The notes below the pieces were generated by a model. That model made no database searches and had not been told where the DNA came from. It worked only from the letters and a program-made list of their open reading frames with translations. A stretch of DNA of 64,000 nt from Streptomyces rishiriensis. Lineage in GTDB: Bacteria; Actinomycetota; Actinomycetes; Streptomycetales; Streptomycetaceae. The translations under genes and the position numbers were made by a program. Below, piece by piece: positions 27,687 through 36,546 of this stretch. The stretch's first letter is position 1. The number at the start of each line of letters is the position of its first letter. The stretch covers positions 6,448,001 through 6,512,000 of the forward strand of contig NZ_JAUSWV010000002.1 of the NCBI RefSeq assembly GCF_030815485.1. The letters are read 5' to 3'.

Positions 27687-28793
27687 TTATTGGGGCTCGA
27701 CGAGTCTCTTGGCGTCGCGGGCCAGTGCGGTGAGCCGGGAGATCGCGCGGAAGTACTTCTTGCGGTAGCCGCCGTTCAGCATCTCCTCGCTGAACAACCG
27801 GTCGAAGGGGAGTCCGGAGGCGAGGACCGGGACCTCTCGGTCGTAGAGCCGGTCGGCCAGGACCACCAGCCGCAGCGCCGTGGACTGGTCGGGCACCGCC
27901 CCCACGTCGGTGAGACAGACCGCCTTCAGGCCGTCCGTCAGCGCGCCGTAGCGGCTCGGGTGGACCTTGGCGAGGTGCTCCAGCAGATGCGGGAAGTCGT
28001 CGAGCGAAGCGCCCTCGGCGGCGTAGGCCGCCTTCGTCACCTGCTCGTCGGAGTACGGCGCCGGCGCCTCGGGCAGACCGCGGTGGCGGTAGTCCTCGCC
28101 GTCGATGCGCAGCGCGCGGAAGTGCGCCGACAGGCCCTGGATCTCGCGCAGGAAGTCGGCGGAGGCGAACCGGCCCTCGCCGAGCTTGCCGGGCAGCGTG
28201 TTGGAGGTGGCGGCGAGCGCGACACCCGCCTCGACCAGCTTGCCGAGCAGGGTCGAGACGAGCACGGTGTCGCCCGGATCGTCCAGCTCGAACTCGTCGA
28301 TGCACAGCAGGCGGTGTGCGGAGAGGGTCCGCACCGTCTGCTGGAAGCCCAGGGCGCCGACCAGATTGGTCAGCTCGACGAAGGTGCCGAAGGCCTTGAG
28401 GGCGGGCTCCGCCGGGGTGGCGTGCCACAGGGAGGCCAGCAGGTGCGTCTTGCCGACGCCGTAGCCGCCGTCCAGGTAGACGCCGCGCGGCCCGGCGGGC
28501 ACCTTGGGCGCCCTGGACCTGCCGAAGCCGAGGAAGCCCCGCTTGGCGCCGCCCAGGGCGTGCGCCCCGCCGAGTCCGGTCGCAAAGCCCTCGAGGACGC
28601 CGACCGCCTCGGTCTGGCTGGGCTGGTTCGGGTCCGGGATGTACGTGCTGAAGCGGACGGAGTCGAAGCGTGGCGGCGGCACCATCTCGGCGACCAGCCG
28701 GTCCGCGGGGACGTGCGGCTGACGGGTGCAGAGGGACACCGGGGCCGCGTCGGCTATCGGGCCGAGGCCGGGGGCGGAGGAGGAGGACGACAC
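27687..28793 (-). CDS. zapE: ZapE/AFG1-family ATPase
   Basis: A 368-residue P-loop ATPase of the AFG1/ZapE family. The Walker A is GGYGVGKTHLLASLWH (near residue 105), the Walker B CIDEFELDDPGD, and a sensor-like ATSN follows. The N-terminus (VPPPRFDSVRFSTYIPDP) and the C-terminal FDRLFSEEMLNGGYRKKYFRAISRL are typical. ZapE in E. coli influences the Z-ring; AFG1 assists proteostasis. The GTG at 28793 with GGGGAA upstream avoids overlap with the divergent gene; an upstream ATG at 28832 would overlap it. Confidence 0.9.
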   Translation of the reverse strand: MSSSSSAPGLGPIADAAPVSLCTRQPHVPADRLVAEMVPPPRFDSVRFSTYIPDPNQPSQTEAVGVLEGFATGLGGAHALGGAKRGFLGFGRSRAPKVPAGPRGVYLDGGYGVGKTHLLASLWHATPAEPALKAFGTFVELTNLVGALGFQQTVRTLSAHRLLCIDEFELDDPGDTVLVSTLLGKLVEAGVALAATSNTLPGKLGEGRFASADFLREIQGLSAHFRALRIDGEDYRHRGLPEAPAPYSDEQVTKAAYAAEGASLDDFPHLLEHLAKVHPSRYGALTDGLKAVCLTDVGAVPDQSTALRLVVLADRLYDREVPVLASGLPFDRLFSEEMLNGGYRKKYFRAISRLTALARDAKRLVEPQ

Positions 28794-28830
28794 GGTTCCC
28801 CATGCTACGGGGCGTGCCAGACTGCCTGGC

Positions 28831-29679
28831 ATGCGACGGCTGTTCCCTGTGACCGACCAGACAGTGACGACCGGTTCCGGCGGCAGGCCGCCCGGGGCCC
28901 CCGACGAGGGCGGTGGTGCGGGGGGTGGCGCGGCGGCGGACCGCGAGTGGAGCCTCGACGAGCTCGCCGACGCCTACGCCTACCCCGGGCCCGGTCCCGG
29001 CGGGCCGGTGCCCTGGCTGCGGGCCAACATGGTGTCCACGCTGGACGGCGCCGCCCAGCACGACGGGCGCTCGCAGCCCATCTCCACCGCCACCGACATG
29101 CGGATCTTCGGCACGCTGCGCGGGCTCGCGGACGTCGTGGTCGTGGGCGCGGAAACGGTACGTCTGGAGGGCTACCGTCCCGCACGCGCGCGTGCGGAGT
29201 TCGCCGAGCGGCGTGAGGCGGCCGGGCAGGGCCCCGCACCGGCCGTCGCGGTGGTCAGTGCGAGCCTCGATTTGGACTTCTCGCTTCCGCTCTTCACCTC
29301 GCCGCTGGTGCCCACCCTGATCCTGACGGGCGCCGCCGCGGCCCCCGACAAGGTCGCGAGCGCGGAGAAGGCGGGCGCGCGCGTGGTGATCGCCGGTGAC
29401 GGCATGGGCGTGGAGCCGGACCGGGCCGTACGGGCGCTCGCCGAGCTCGGACACACCCGGCTGCTGACGGAGGGCGGTCCCCGGCTGCTGGGTCAGTTCG
29501 TGGCCGCAGGGGTGCTCGACGAGCTCTGCCTGACCGTTTCCCCGATGCTCACCGTCGGTGACGCGCAGCGGATCGCCGGCGGGCCGTCGGTCGCGGTGCC
29601 GCACCGGTTCGCACTCGTGTCCCTCCTGGAGGAGGAGGGTTTCCTGTTCAGCAGGTATCAGAGGCCGGATGCCGGATAG
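28831..29679 (+). CDS. RibD C-terminal-domain pyrimidine reductase family protein
   Basis: A 282-residue protein of the DHFR-like reductase fold shared with the RibD C-terminal domain. Key blocks are LRANMVSTLDGAAQHDGRS (substrate loop), DVVVVGAETVRLEGYRPAR (NADPH region) and LLTEGGPRLLGQFVAAGVLDELCLTVSP. There is no deaminase domain, so it is a stand-alone reductase; whether it acts in riboflavin synthesis or on another pyrimidine or deazaflavin-like compound is open. The first 45 residues are Gly/Pro-rich and poorly conserved in character. It is divergent from zapE. Confidence 0.88.
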   Translation: MRRLFPVTDQTVTTGSGGRPPGAPDEGGGAGGGAAADREWSLDELADAYAYPGPGPGGPVPWLRANMVSTLDGAAQHDGRSQPISTATDMRIFGTLRGLADVVVVGAETVRLEGYRPARARAEFAERREAAGQGPAPAVAVVSASLDLDFSLPLFTSPLVPTLILTGAAAAPDKVASAEKAGARVVIAGDGMGVEPDRAVRALAELGHTRLLTEGGPRLLGQFVAAGVLDELCLTVSPMLTVGDAQRIAGGPSVAVPHRFALVSLLEEEGFLFSRYQRPDAG

Positions 29680-29860
29680 GAGTTCGGTCGTCGCCGTCGG
29701 TCCCCAAAGGGCGGAATCAACCGTTCCGTTTGGCGTCCGGCGGGCACACTGGATCTCGCAGTCCCCGTGCGTACACGGGGAAGGATGGTTTCCGCAGGGC
29801 CGCGAACGGCTCACGGAGGAGAGAGGGCCACGGGGGTCCTCGAAGGAGAATGGGGCGCTG

Positions 29861-30334
29861 GTGTTCACAAGCGTTTTGATGATCGAGAAGGCCCTGACGT
29901 CCGCCGACGTGGAGTTCGTCAGCACCTTGCACGGGGACGAGCCGGTCTCCTTCCACGTGCTGCTCCAGCCGCGCGGCGACCAGGCGGACCGCTTGCTGCG
30001 GGCCGTCGACGACGTGGCTCTCGGCGAACTGGACGAGGCGGCGCGCGAGGGCGAGACGCCGGAGGGGGACGAGGCGAAGGGGTTCGGCGTGCGGGCCCTC
30101 GAGGTGTCCCTGCAGGCCCTGCACGCGGCGGGCCACGACGCGGTGGGACGCCTCGTCGAGGACCACCCGCTGGACGCGCTGAAGTCCCTGGTGGCGGAGG
30201 CGCAGGCGGACGAGGTGATCGTGCTGACCGACCCCCACTACGTCGAGGAGTTCTTCCACCGGGACTGGGCCTCTCGGGCTCGGCACAAGGTGGGAGTGCC
30301 GGTGCTGAAACTCTTCTCGCACAGCAAGGCGTGA
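29861..30334 (+). CDS. Conserved hypothetical protein (157 aa)
   Basis: A 157-residue soluble acidic protein seen widely in Streptomyces and sometimes loosely labelled indole-3-glycerol phosphate synthase, for which I see no active-site support. The start is a GTG (VFTSVLMIEKALTSADVEFV). The sequence alternates strands and helices (VSFHVLLQPRGDQADRLLRA, DEVIVLTDPHYVEEFFHRDW), reminiscent of a universal-stress-type Rossmann fold. It lies upstream of murC, separated by a repeat-containing gap. Confidence 0.75.
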   Translation: MFTSVLMIEKALTSADVEFVSTLHGDEPVSFHVLLQPRGDQADRLLRAVDDVALGELDEAAREGETPEGDEAKGFGVRALEVSLQALHAAGHDAVGRLVEDHPLDALKSLVAEAQADEVIVLTDPHYVEEFFHRDWASRARHKVGVPVLKLFSHSKA

Positions 30335-30375
30335 GCGGACCGCTGTGCTGCGCCCCCGCCCGTATCCGTTCGTCC

Positions 30376-30417
30376 GCGGGTGCGGGTGCGGGTGCGGGTG
30401 CGGGTGCGGGTGCGGGT
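30376..30417 (+). repeat. 6-bp tandem repeat, 7 copies
   Basis: GCGGGT repeated seven times without error, 42 bases after the upstream stop codon and about 190 bp before murC. It is non-coding. Confidence 0.95.
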
Positions 30418-30603
30418 GACGGGTTCGGTGAGCGGGCAGGGTGCGCTGCATCCGCTCGCGTCCGCGCGGCGCCGTCGTACGTCGATACGGCACATCGATA
30501 CCGCACGTGGACACGGCCCCGCGCCCCTGGGTGGGTGCGGTGTGCCTCGCGCAATAGGGTGGGGGCGCACCGAACCGTCGTAGCGCACCCTGGGAGAACA
30601 CGC

Positions 30604-31989
30604 ATGGCACCCGGCCTTCCTACCGCCATGGACCGACCGCACTTCATCGGGATCGGTGGGGCGGGGATGTCCGGGATCGCGAAGATCCTGGCGCAGCGCG
30701 GCGCGAAGGTGGCCGGCAGCGACGCCAAGGAGTCCGGGACCGCCGCGGCGCTGCGGGCGCTCGGCGCGACCGTGCACATCGGGCATGCCGCCGCCCACCT
30801 CGCCGACGACGCCAGCTGTGTCGTCGTCTCGTCGGCGATCCGCGCGGACAACCCGGAACTGGCCCGCGCGGCCGAGCTGGGGATTCCCGTCGTCCACCGC
30901 TCGGACGCGCTCGCCCGGCTGATGGACGGGACGCGCCCGATCGCCGTCGCCGGCACCCACGGCAAGACGACGACCACGTCCATGCTCGCGGTGTCGCTGT
31001 CCCACTTGGGACTCGATCCCTCGTACGCGATCGGCGGCGACCTGGACGCGCCCGGTTCCAACGCGCTGCACGGCGAGGGCGAGATCTTCGTCGCCGAGGC
31101 GGACGAATCGGACCGCAGCTTCCACAAGTACGCGCCCGAGGTCGCCATCGTCCTCAACGTGGAGTTGGACCACCACGCCAACTACGCCTCGATGGACGAG
31201 ATCTACGAGTCCTTCGAGACCTTCGCCCGGAAGATCGTGCCCGGCGGCACGCTGGTGATCTCCGCCGACCACGAGGGCGCCCGCGAACTGACCCGGCGGG
31301 TCGAGGGCGTGCGGGTGGTGACGTACGGGGAGGCCGAGGACGCCGACGTGCGGGTGCTGTCCGTCGTCCCCCAGGGGCTGAAGAGCGAAGTGACCGTGCT
31401 GCTCGACGGGCAGCAGCTCAGCTTCGCGGTCTCCGTGCCCGGCCGCCACTACGCGCACAACGCCGTCGCCGCGCTGGCCGCGGGCGTCGCCCTGGGCGTA
31501 CCGGCCGCGGAACTGGCCCCGGCCCTGGCCGCGTACACGGGCGTCAAGCGCCGGCTCCAGCTCAAGGGCGAGAAGGCGGGCGTCCAGGTCATCGACTCCT
31601 ACGCCCACCACCCGACGGAGATGACGGCGGACCTCGAGGCGATGCGCGCGGCGGTAGGCGACGCCCGCATCCTCGTCCTCTTCCAGCCGCACCTGTTCTC
31701 CAGGACCCAGGAACTCGGCCAGGAGATGGGGCAGGCGCTGGCCCTCGCGGACGCCTCCGTCGTCCTCGACATCTACCCCGCCCGCGAGGACCCGATCCCG
31801 GGCGTGACCAGCGAGCTGATCATCGACGCGGCCCGGTCGGCGGGCGCGGACGTGACCGCGATGCACGACAAGGACCTGGCCCCGGAGGTGGTGGCGGGAA
31901 TGGCGAAGGCGGGTGATCTCGTTCTCACCATGGGCGCGGGCGACGTGACGGACCTGGGCCCGCGCATTCTGGACCGTCTTTCCCAGTAA
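30604..31989 (+). CDS. murC: UDP-N-acetylmuramate--L-alanine ligase
   Basis: MurC (461 residues) adds L-Ala to UDP-MurNAc in peptidoglycan precursor synthesis. It has the N-terminal UDP-binding motif FIGIGGAGMSGIAKIL, the ATP loop AGTHGKTTTTSM (residues 116-126), the central EADESDRSF and NVELDHHANY blocks, and the C-terminal DSYAHHPTEM and FQPHLFSRT. GGGAG precedes the ATG by eight bases. It is outside the usual dcw cluster, consistent with Streptomyces, and is followed by msrB 13 bases later, so both are probably one operon. Confidence 0.96.
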   Translation: MAPGLPTAMDRPHFIGIGGAGMSGIAKILAQRGAKVAGSDAKESGTAAALRALGATVHIGHAAAHLADDASCVVVSSAIRADNPELARAAELGIPVVHRSDALARLMDGTRPIAVAGTHGKTTTTSMLAVSLSHLGLDPSYAIGGDLDAPGSNALHGEGEIFVAEADESDRSFHKYAPEVAIVLNVELDHHANYASMDEIYESFETFARKIVPGGTLVISADHEGARELTRRVEGVRVVTYGEAEDADVRVLSVVPQGLKSEVTVLLDGQQLSFAVSVPGRHYAHNAVAALAAGVALGVPAAELAPALAAYTGVKRRLQLKGEKAGVQVIDSYAHHPTEMTADLEAMRAAVGDARILVLFQPHLFSRTQELGQEMGQALALADASVVLDIYPAREDPIPGVTSELIIDAARSAGADVTAMHDKDLAPEVVAGMAKAGDLVLTMGAGDVTDLGPRILDRLSQ

Positions 31990-32002
31990 GGGGCTGAGGC
32001 TC

Positions 32003-32413
32003 ATGTCGTACGACGTCGAAAAGCCGGACGAGCAGTGGCGGGCGGAGCTGACCCCGGGCGAGTACGCCGTGCTGCGGCAGGCCGCGACGGAGCCCGCGTT
32101 CACCGGTGAGTACACCGACACCAAGGCCGAGGGGGTCTACTCCTGTCGTGCCTGCGGTGCCGAACTGTTCACCTCCGAGACCAAGTTCGACTCCCACTGC
32201 GGCTGGCCGTCCTTCTTCGACCCGAAGGACACCGACGCCGTGGAGCTGATCGAGGACCGCTCGCACGGGATGCTGCGCACCGAGGTGCGGTGTGCCCGGT
32301 GCGGTTCGCACCTCGGACACGTGTTCGCGGGCGAGGGGTACGGGACCCCGACCGACCAGCGGTACTGCATCAACAGCATCTCGCTGCGGCTGGCGGCGGA
32401 CGGCGAGGGCTGA
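32003..32413 (+). CDS. msrB: Peptide-methionine (R)-S-oxide reductase
   Basis: MsrB (136 residues) repairs methionine-R-sulfoxide in proteins. Zinc ligands are Cys48, Cys51, Cys97 and Cys100 (YSCRACG and RCARCG). The substrate site GWPSFFDP is present, and the catalytic Cys122 lies in QRYCINSISLRL. A further Cys66 in FDSHCGW could be the resolving residue. The small spacing from murC suggests co-transcription. Confidence 0.97.
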   Translation: MSYDVEKPDEQWRAELTPGEYAVLRQAATEPAFTGEYTDTKAEGVYSCRACGAELFTSETKFDSHCGWPSFFDPKDTDAVELIEDRSHGMLRTEVRCARCGSHLGHVFAGEGYGTPTDQRYCINSISLRLAADGEG

Positions 32414-32533
32414 CGACGAGGGCTGATGGCGAGATCTGCCGGTAAAGGCTGACGGCAAGGACTGACGGCGAGGCCGGTGATGAGGACGACGGCGAGGCCC
32501 GACGGCAGGGACTGACGGGCGGGCCCCGACCGC

Positions 32534-33547
32534 TCACAGCTGCTTGCGCTGTACCAGCGCCGAGAGCACCAGCATCCCTGGCAGCAGGGGCAGCCACACC
32601 GTCAGCACCCGGTAGCCGATGACCGTCGCCGTGGCGAGCGGCAGCGGGGTGCCGTATCCGGCCAGGGTGAGGACGAGGGCCGCGTCGACCGGGCCGATGC
32701 CGCCGGGTGCGGGAACGGCCCCCGCCGCGGTGCTCGCCGCGAGGAACGCGAAGAGCAGCTGCGGCCAGGACAGGGGCAGGCCCAGCGCCGTTCCCACCGA
32801 CGCCACCACGCTCGCCTGGATCAGCGGCGCCGCGACCGCTCCGCCCCACAGCGGGAGGAAACGGGCGGGGCGGGTGTGCAGCTGCCGGGCGTCGGTGAGG
32901 GCCGTACGGACGAAGTCCAGGGCGGGACGGCGCAGCGGCCGTACCAGGACGAGCACCGCCCCGGTCGCCGCGGGAACCAGCAGGAGGCCCGCGGCGGCCA
33001 GAAGCAGTGTCCGCCCCTCCGGGAGGAGCCTCGCGGGGGGTACGGCGCTGGGCGCGGCAAGCAGGAAGATCAACACAACGGGTGTCTTCGCCACGGCCCT
33101 GACCAAGGAGTACAGGGCCACGGAGGCGGTGGCGCGAGGGAGGGCGACGCCCTGGCGCTGCAGGAAGCGGACCGTGACCGCATGGGCGCCGATACTCGCG
33201 GGCAGTATGTGGTTCGCGGCGCCCGCGGCGATCTGGGACGCCACCAGCAGACCCGGTGGCAGCCGGTCCGGGATCGCCCCCTGGCGGACGCAGGCCGCGG
33301 CGACCGAGCCGAGGTAGGTGAACAGGAGCCCGACCAGCAGCCACCAGGGGTCGGCGGCGGCCAGCAGGGCGGCGCCGTCTCGCACGGCATGCCAGTCGAG
33401 CGCCGCCCACACCGCGAGCAGCAGGATCGGGGAGAGCGTGAGGGCCCGGCGGGTGGCGGTGGCCGCCAGGGGACCGCGGCGGTCTTCCGCGAGCGGCGGC
33501 TGAGGCGGGGGCGGGGACGCGGGGTCGTCGAGGGGCAGCAGGGGCAC
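32534..33547 (-). CDS. Lysylphosphatidylglycerol synthase/flippase-like membrane protein (YbhN type)
   Basis: A 337-residue membrane protein with eight to nine hydrophobic segments. The family features of the UPF0104/LPG_synthase_TM group are visible: a Pro-rich cytoplasmic N-terminus, AGAANHILPASIGAHAVTVRFL, RATASVALYSLVRAVAKTP and the C-terminal PAPGGIGPVDAALV (the conserved PGGxG motif). Family members handle lipids or lipid-linked substrates; no enzymatic domain is attached. The GTG start at 33547 is inferred; the region upstream is rich in shadow frames. It stands alone, converging on msrB. Confidence 0.85.
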   Translation of the reverse strand: MPLLPLDDPASPPPPQPPLAEDRRGPLAATATRRALTLSPILLLAVWAALDWHAVRDGAALLAAADPWWLLVGLLFTYLGSVAAACVRQGAIPDRLPPGLLVASQIAAGAANHILPASIGAHAVTVRFLQRQGVALPRATASVALYSLVRAVAKTPVVLIFLLAAPSAVPPARLLPEGRTLLLAAAGLLLVPAATGAVLVLVRPLRRPALDFVRTALTDARQLHTRPARFLPLWGGAVAAPLIQASVVASVGTALGLPLSWPQLLFAFLAASTAAGAVPAPGGIGPVDAALVLTLAGYGTPLPLATATVIGYRVLTVWLPLLPGMLVLSALVQRKQL

Positions 33548-34196
33548 GGCGCACGTCGTCCTTCCGCGTCGTGACCGCGCGCGACGGCGCGACGGATCGG
33601 GCCTGCGGAGGGGACGGGAAAGTCGTTCCCCTCCGGTGTGACGGTGCGGTGTCCGTGAGCCGACGGAGTGCGGGCCGAAGGGCGACCGCAGTGCGGTGTG
33701 GCGGGTTGCCGTGCGGCTGGTGCCGTGGGGCGAGGTGCTGTGCGGCGGGGGAAGTGCGGTGAGGCTGTGGGATTTCTGCCCGCACCCCCCGTGGTTCATC
33801 CCGGCCGCGCGCCGAGGTTCACCGGGCCGCAGTACGATCGGCCCCCTTTGCCCGCGATCGGCTCGGTCGCCTTCGCGGGCGACGGAACGCTGCTTCTGCC
33901 GCGCCGAGGAAACCACTCGACTCTCCGGTGACCGGTTCACCCGCCGAACCAGCCTCGACGGATGACGGTTGCGGTGCGGTTGCAGATACTTCGCGTTACT
34001 GCGTTACTGCGTTACTGCGTTACTGCGTTACTGCGTTACTGCGGTACCGCGTTACTGGTCTACGGCGTTACCGCGCTAGCGCGTCACCCATCTACGGCGT
34101 CACCGTGTTACCGCGTTACCGACGACACGACGTCACCGCGTTACCGGTCCACGACGTCACCGCGTTACCGGTCCACGACGTCACGGCGTTACCGGT
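33548..34196. other. Non-coding region with simple repeats
   Basis: This 650-bp stretch between the flippase-like gene start and the sensor kinase stop shows no reading frame with acceptable codon bias. The left half (33548-33990) holds mixed GTGCGG-rich sequence. The right half holds the GCGTTACT array (33993-34056) and 24-bp repeats (34126-34197), listed separately. The promoter of the flippase-like gene should be at its left end. Confidence 0.65.
33993..34056 (+). repeat. 8-bp tandem repeat (GCGTTACT)
   Basis: Six perfect copies of GCGTTACT, then a variant GCGGTACC and another perfect copy. The sequence decays into related GTTACCGCG-like units further right. Confidence 0.95.
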
Positions 34197-34197
34197 C
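34126..34197 (+). repeat. 24-bp tandem repeat, 3 copies, reaching the kinase stop codon
   Basis: Three copies of a 24-bp unit beginning CACGACGTCACCGCG, the third with one C-to-G change. The last base of the array is the final base of the sensor kinase stop codon. The kinase tail next to it is itself repetitive (TNGRGT-type units). Confidence 0.9.
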
Positions 34198-35705
34198 TAC
34201 GGCGTCACGCGCCCTTTGGTGACCGGGGGCGTCCCTCGACCGTTCGTGGCCGGCGATGTCCCGCGCCCGTTCGTGACCGGGCCCCGGGGGAGTGTCACCA
34301 CGAACAACGTGGCACCCGCCATGTCGCCCAGCTCCAACGAGCCGGCGTGCGCCCGGACCAGGGACCGGGCGACCGACAGGCCCAGGCCGCTGCCGCCGCG
34401 GTCACGGCTGCGGGCCTTGTCGACGCGGTAGAACCGGTCGAAGACACGGTCGCGGTCGCCGGACGGTATGCCGGGGCCCTTGTCGGCGACGTGGACGCGT
34501 GCTGTGCCCGGCGAGGCGGTGACCTCGACGCGGACCGCCGTGCCGGCCGGAGTGTGCACGGCCGCGTTGGTGAGGAGGTTGTCCAGGACCTGGCGGATGC
34601 GGTGCGGGTCCATCCGCAGGTGGACGGCGGCCGGACCGGGGGACACCGTCAGGGGATGACCGGGGTGGCTCGCGCGGAACGCGTCGGCCGCCTGCTCGAC
34701 CAGCTCCACCAGGTCGGCGTTCTCCATCCGCAGGGGTGTCTCCACCTCGGCCGCGTCCAGGCGGGCGAGCAGCAGGAGATCGTCGAGGAGGACGCCCATC
34801 CGGGCCGCCTCGGCTCGCAACCGGGCCAGGTGCTTGTCGCGTTCCTCGGGGGCGTTGGCGGCCGCGTACTGGAAAAGGTCCGCGTAACCGCGTACTGACA
34901 TCAGGGGCGTGCGCAGTTCGTGCGAGGCGTCGGCGACGAAGCGGCGCAGGCGCTGTTCGGCCTCCGCCCGCACCGCGAGGGAGTCGTCGATGTGCTGCAA
35001 CATGGTGTTGAAGGCCGTGCGCAGCTCCTCGACCTCCGGGCCGCCGCCCGGGGCGTCCGCTCGCAGGTGCAGCCGGGACGCCGACTCGGTCAGGTCGTGC
35101 GAGGCGATGCCGTGCGCGGTGTGTGCCATGTCGCTCAACGGTTTCAGACCGTGTTTCAGCATCCGACGGCCGAAGACCACGAGCGCCAGGAGGGCGAGGC
35201 CGAAGGCGACCACCTGCGTGGTGATCAGCTGACGCACGGTGCCGTCGATGTCCTCCGTCGGCGCGGCGCTGACCAGCACGACACCCGGCGAGACCTGGCA
35301 GGCCCGCAGCAGATAGGTGCCCTCACCGTCGATCCGTACCGTACGGGTGACCTCGGCGTCGTCATCCTCCATCCGCCGGGCGAGGGCGGTGAGCGCCGCG
35401 GTGTCCGCGGGCACGTCGGCGGGCCTGCGCAGCACGGCCGACCCCGCCGAGACGTCGTACACGGCCGTGTACCAGCCGTAGTACGGCTGGCGCTCCACGA
35501 TGCCGTGCGCCTTGGCGTCCTTGGACTGCATGACCTGGACCAGCTTGATCTGGTCGCGTAGTTGATGATCCAGGTAGTCACGCATGTACATGGTCAGCGT
35601 GGCGCCGACCACCGCGAAGACGACGAGCGACAGCGCACCGAGGCCGAGCGCCAGCCGGGTGCCGAGCCGTAGCCTGCGGTACGCGTGCCAGAAGCGGCCG
35701 ATCAC
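34197..35705 (-). CDS. Sensor histidine kinase
   Basis: A 502-residue membrane kinase. A short cytoplasmic N-terminus is followed by a first membrane helix (residues 19-41), an extracellular sensor domain (42-160) and a second helix (162-180). A HAMP linker leads to the dimerisation domain with phospho-acceptor His262 in DASHELRTPL, then an ATPase domain with DNLLTNAAVHTP (N box), ADKGPGIP (G1) and SGLGLSVA (G2). The tail is repeat-derived. Its ATG overlaps the stop of the response regulator (ATGA), so the pair is one two-component system. The divergent flavinylation operon is a candidate target. Confidence 0.95.
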   Translation of the reverse strand: MIGRFWHAYRRLRLGTRLALGLGALSLVVFAVVGATLTMYMRDYLDHQLRDQIKLVQVMQSKDAKAHGIVERQPYYGWYTAVYDVSAGSAVLRRPADVPADTAALTALARRMEDDDAEVTRTVRIDGEGTYLLRACQVSPGVVLVSAAPTEDIDGTVRQLITTQVVAFGLALLALVVFGRRMLKHGLKPLSDMAHTAHGIASHDLTESASRLHLRADAPGGGPEVEELRTAFNTMLQHIDDSLAVRAEAEQRLRRFVADASHELRTPLMSVRGYADLFQYAAANAPEERDKHLARLRAEAARMGVLLDDLLLLARLDAAEVETPLRMENADLVELVEQAADAFRASHPGHPLTVSPGPAAVHLRMDPHRIRQVLDNLLTNAAVHTPAGTAVRVEVTASPGTARVHVADKGPGIPSGDRDRVFDRFYRVDKARSRDRGGSGLGLSVARSLVRAHAGSLELGDMAGATLFVVTLPRGPVTNGRGTSPATNGRGTPPVTKGRVTP

Positions 35706-36394
35706 TCGGCCGCCTGCCGGATCACGTACCCGAAACCGCGTACCGTCTGGATCAGCGGGTCGTCGCCCGTCGTGTCGAGCTTGCGGCGCAGTCGGCTGAC
35801 CACCAGTTCGACGACGTTGGAACGGCCGCCGAAACCGTATTCCCAGACATGATCCAGGATCTGCGCCTTGGTCAGAACCGTCGGCGACTTCCGCATCAGA
35901 TAGCGCAGCACCTCGTACTCGGTGGGCGTGAGGGTCAGCAGTTTTCCGCCGCGCCGGACCTCCCGGGTGTCCTCGTCCATGGTGAGGTCCGCGACCCGCA
36001 GTACCGAGCGCTGGGCGCCGGGGCCCGCGCTGCGCCGCAGCACGGTCCGAAGCCGGGCCATCAGCTCCTCGACGGCAAACGGTTTCACCAGATAGTCGTC
36101 GCCGCCCCGCGTCAGCCCCGCGACCCGGTCGGCGACCCCGTCGCGCGCCGTCAGGAACACCACCGGCACCATCGTCCCGGTGCGCCGCAGCCGGTCGAGC
36201 ACGCCGAAGCCGTCGATGTCGGGCAGCATCAGGTCGAGCACCACGATGTCGGGGTGGAAGTCGGCGGCACGGCGCAGCGCCTCCGCACCCGAGTTCGCGG
36301 TGACCGCGTCCCAGCCCTCGTAGCGGGCGACCGTCGCCACGAGATCGGCTATCGGCGGGTCGTCGTCCACGACGAGGAGTCGTACTTTTTCCAC
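35702..36394 (-). CDS. OmpR-family response regulator
   Basis: A 230-residue regulator with an intact receiver: acidic residues VVDDDPP, phospho-acceptor Asp54 (VVLDLMLP), Thr in FLTARDG and Lys104 (YLVKPF). A winged-helix DNA-binding domain follows (LTPTEYEVLRYLMRKSP, NVVELVVSRLRRKLD, TVRGFGYVIR). The start is a GTG at 36394; the upstream ribosome site is weak, and another GTG lies a few codons earlier. The downstream kinase overlaps by four bases. The regulator is divergent from a ferric-reductase-like gene. Confidence 0.95.
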   Translation of the reverse strand: MEKVRLLVVDDDPPIADLVATVARYEGWDAVTANSGAEALRRAADFHPDIVVLDLMLPDIDGFGVLDRLRRTGTMVPVVFLTARDGVADRVAGLTRGGDDYLVKPFAVEELMARLRTVLRRSAGPGAQRSVLRVADLTMDEDTREVRRGGKLLTLTPTEYEVLRYLMRKSPTVLTKAQILDHVWEYGFGGRSNVVELVVSRLRRKLDTTGDDPLIQTVRGFGYVIRQAAE

Positions 36395-36546
36395 CTGCTC
36401 ATAGTGCGCCACACACCCCGCAGCGCCAGACCCCCGTCTCACGCACGCGCGGATCGATAAGATCTTGAAAGTTGTACGACAGGAAAACGACAGCGAAGCA
36501 CGGACAAGCTCTGTGTTCTGAGGACCCGATCTAGGAGTTTCCGTCC

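Noticed and set aside
29763..29780. A CRISPR-repeat-like hairpin (CCCCGTG, loop CGTA, CACGGGG)
   Set aside because: It occurs once, with no second copy or spacers nearby, and no cas genes. It is a simple hairpin in the gap before the 157-residue gene.
29861..30334. Indole-3-glycerol phosphate synthase label for the 157-residue protein
   Set aside because: The protein is too short for the TIM barrel, shows no catalytic motifs, and has no trp genes nearby.
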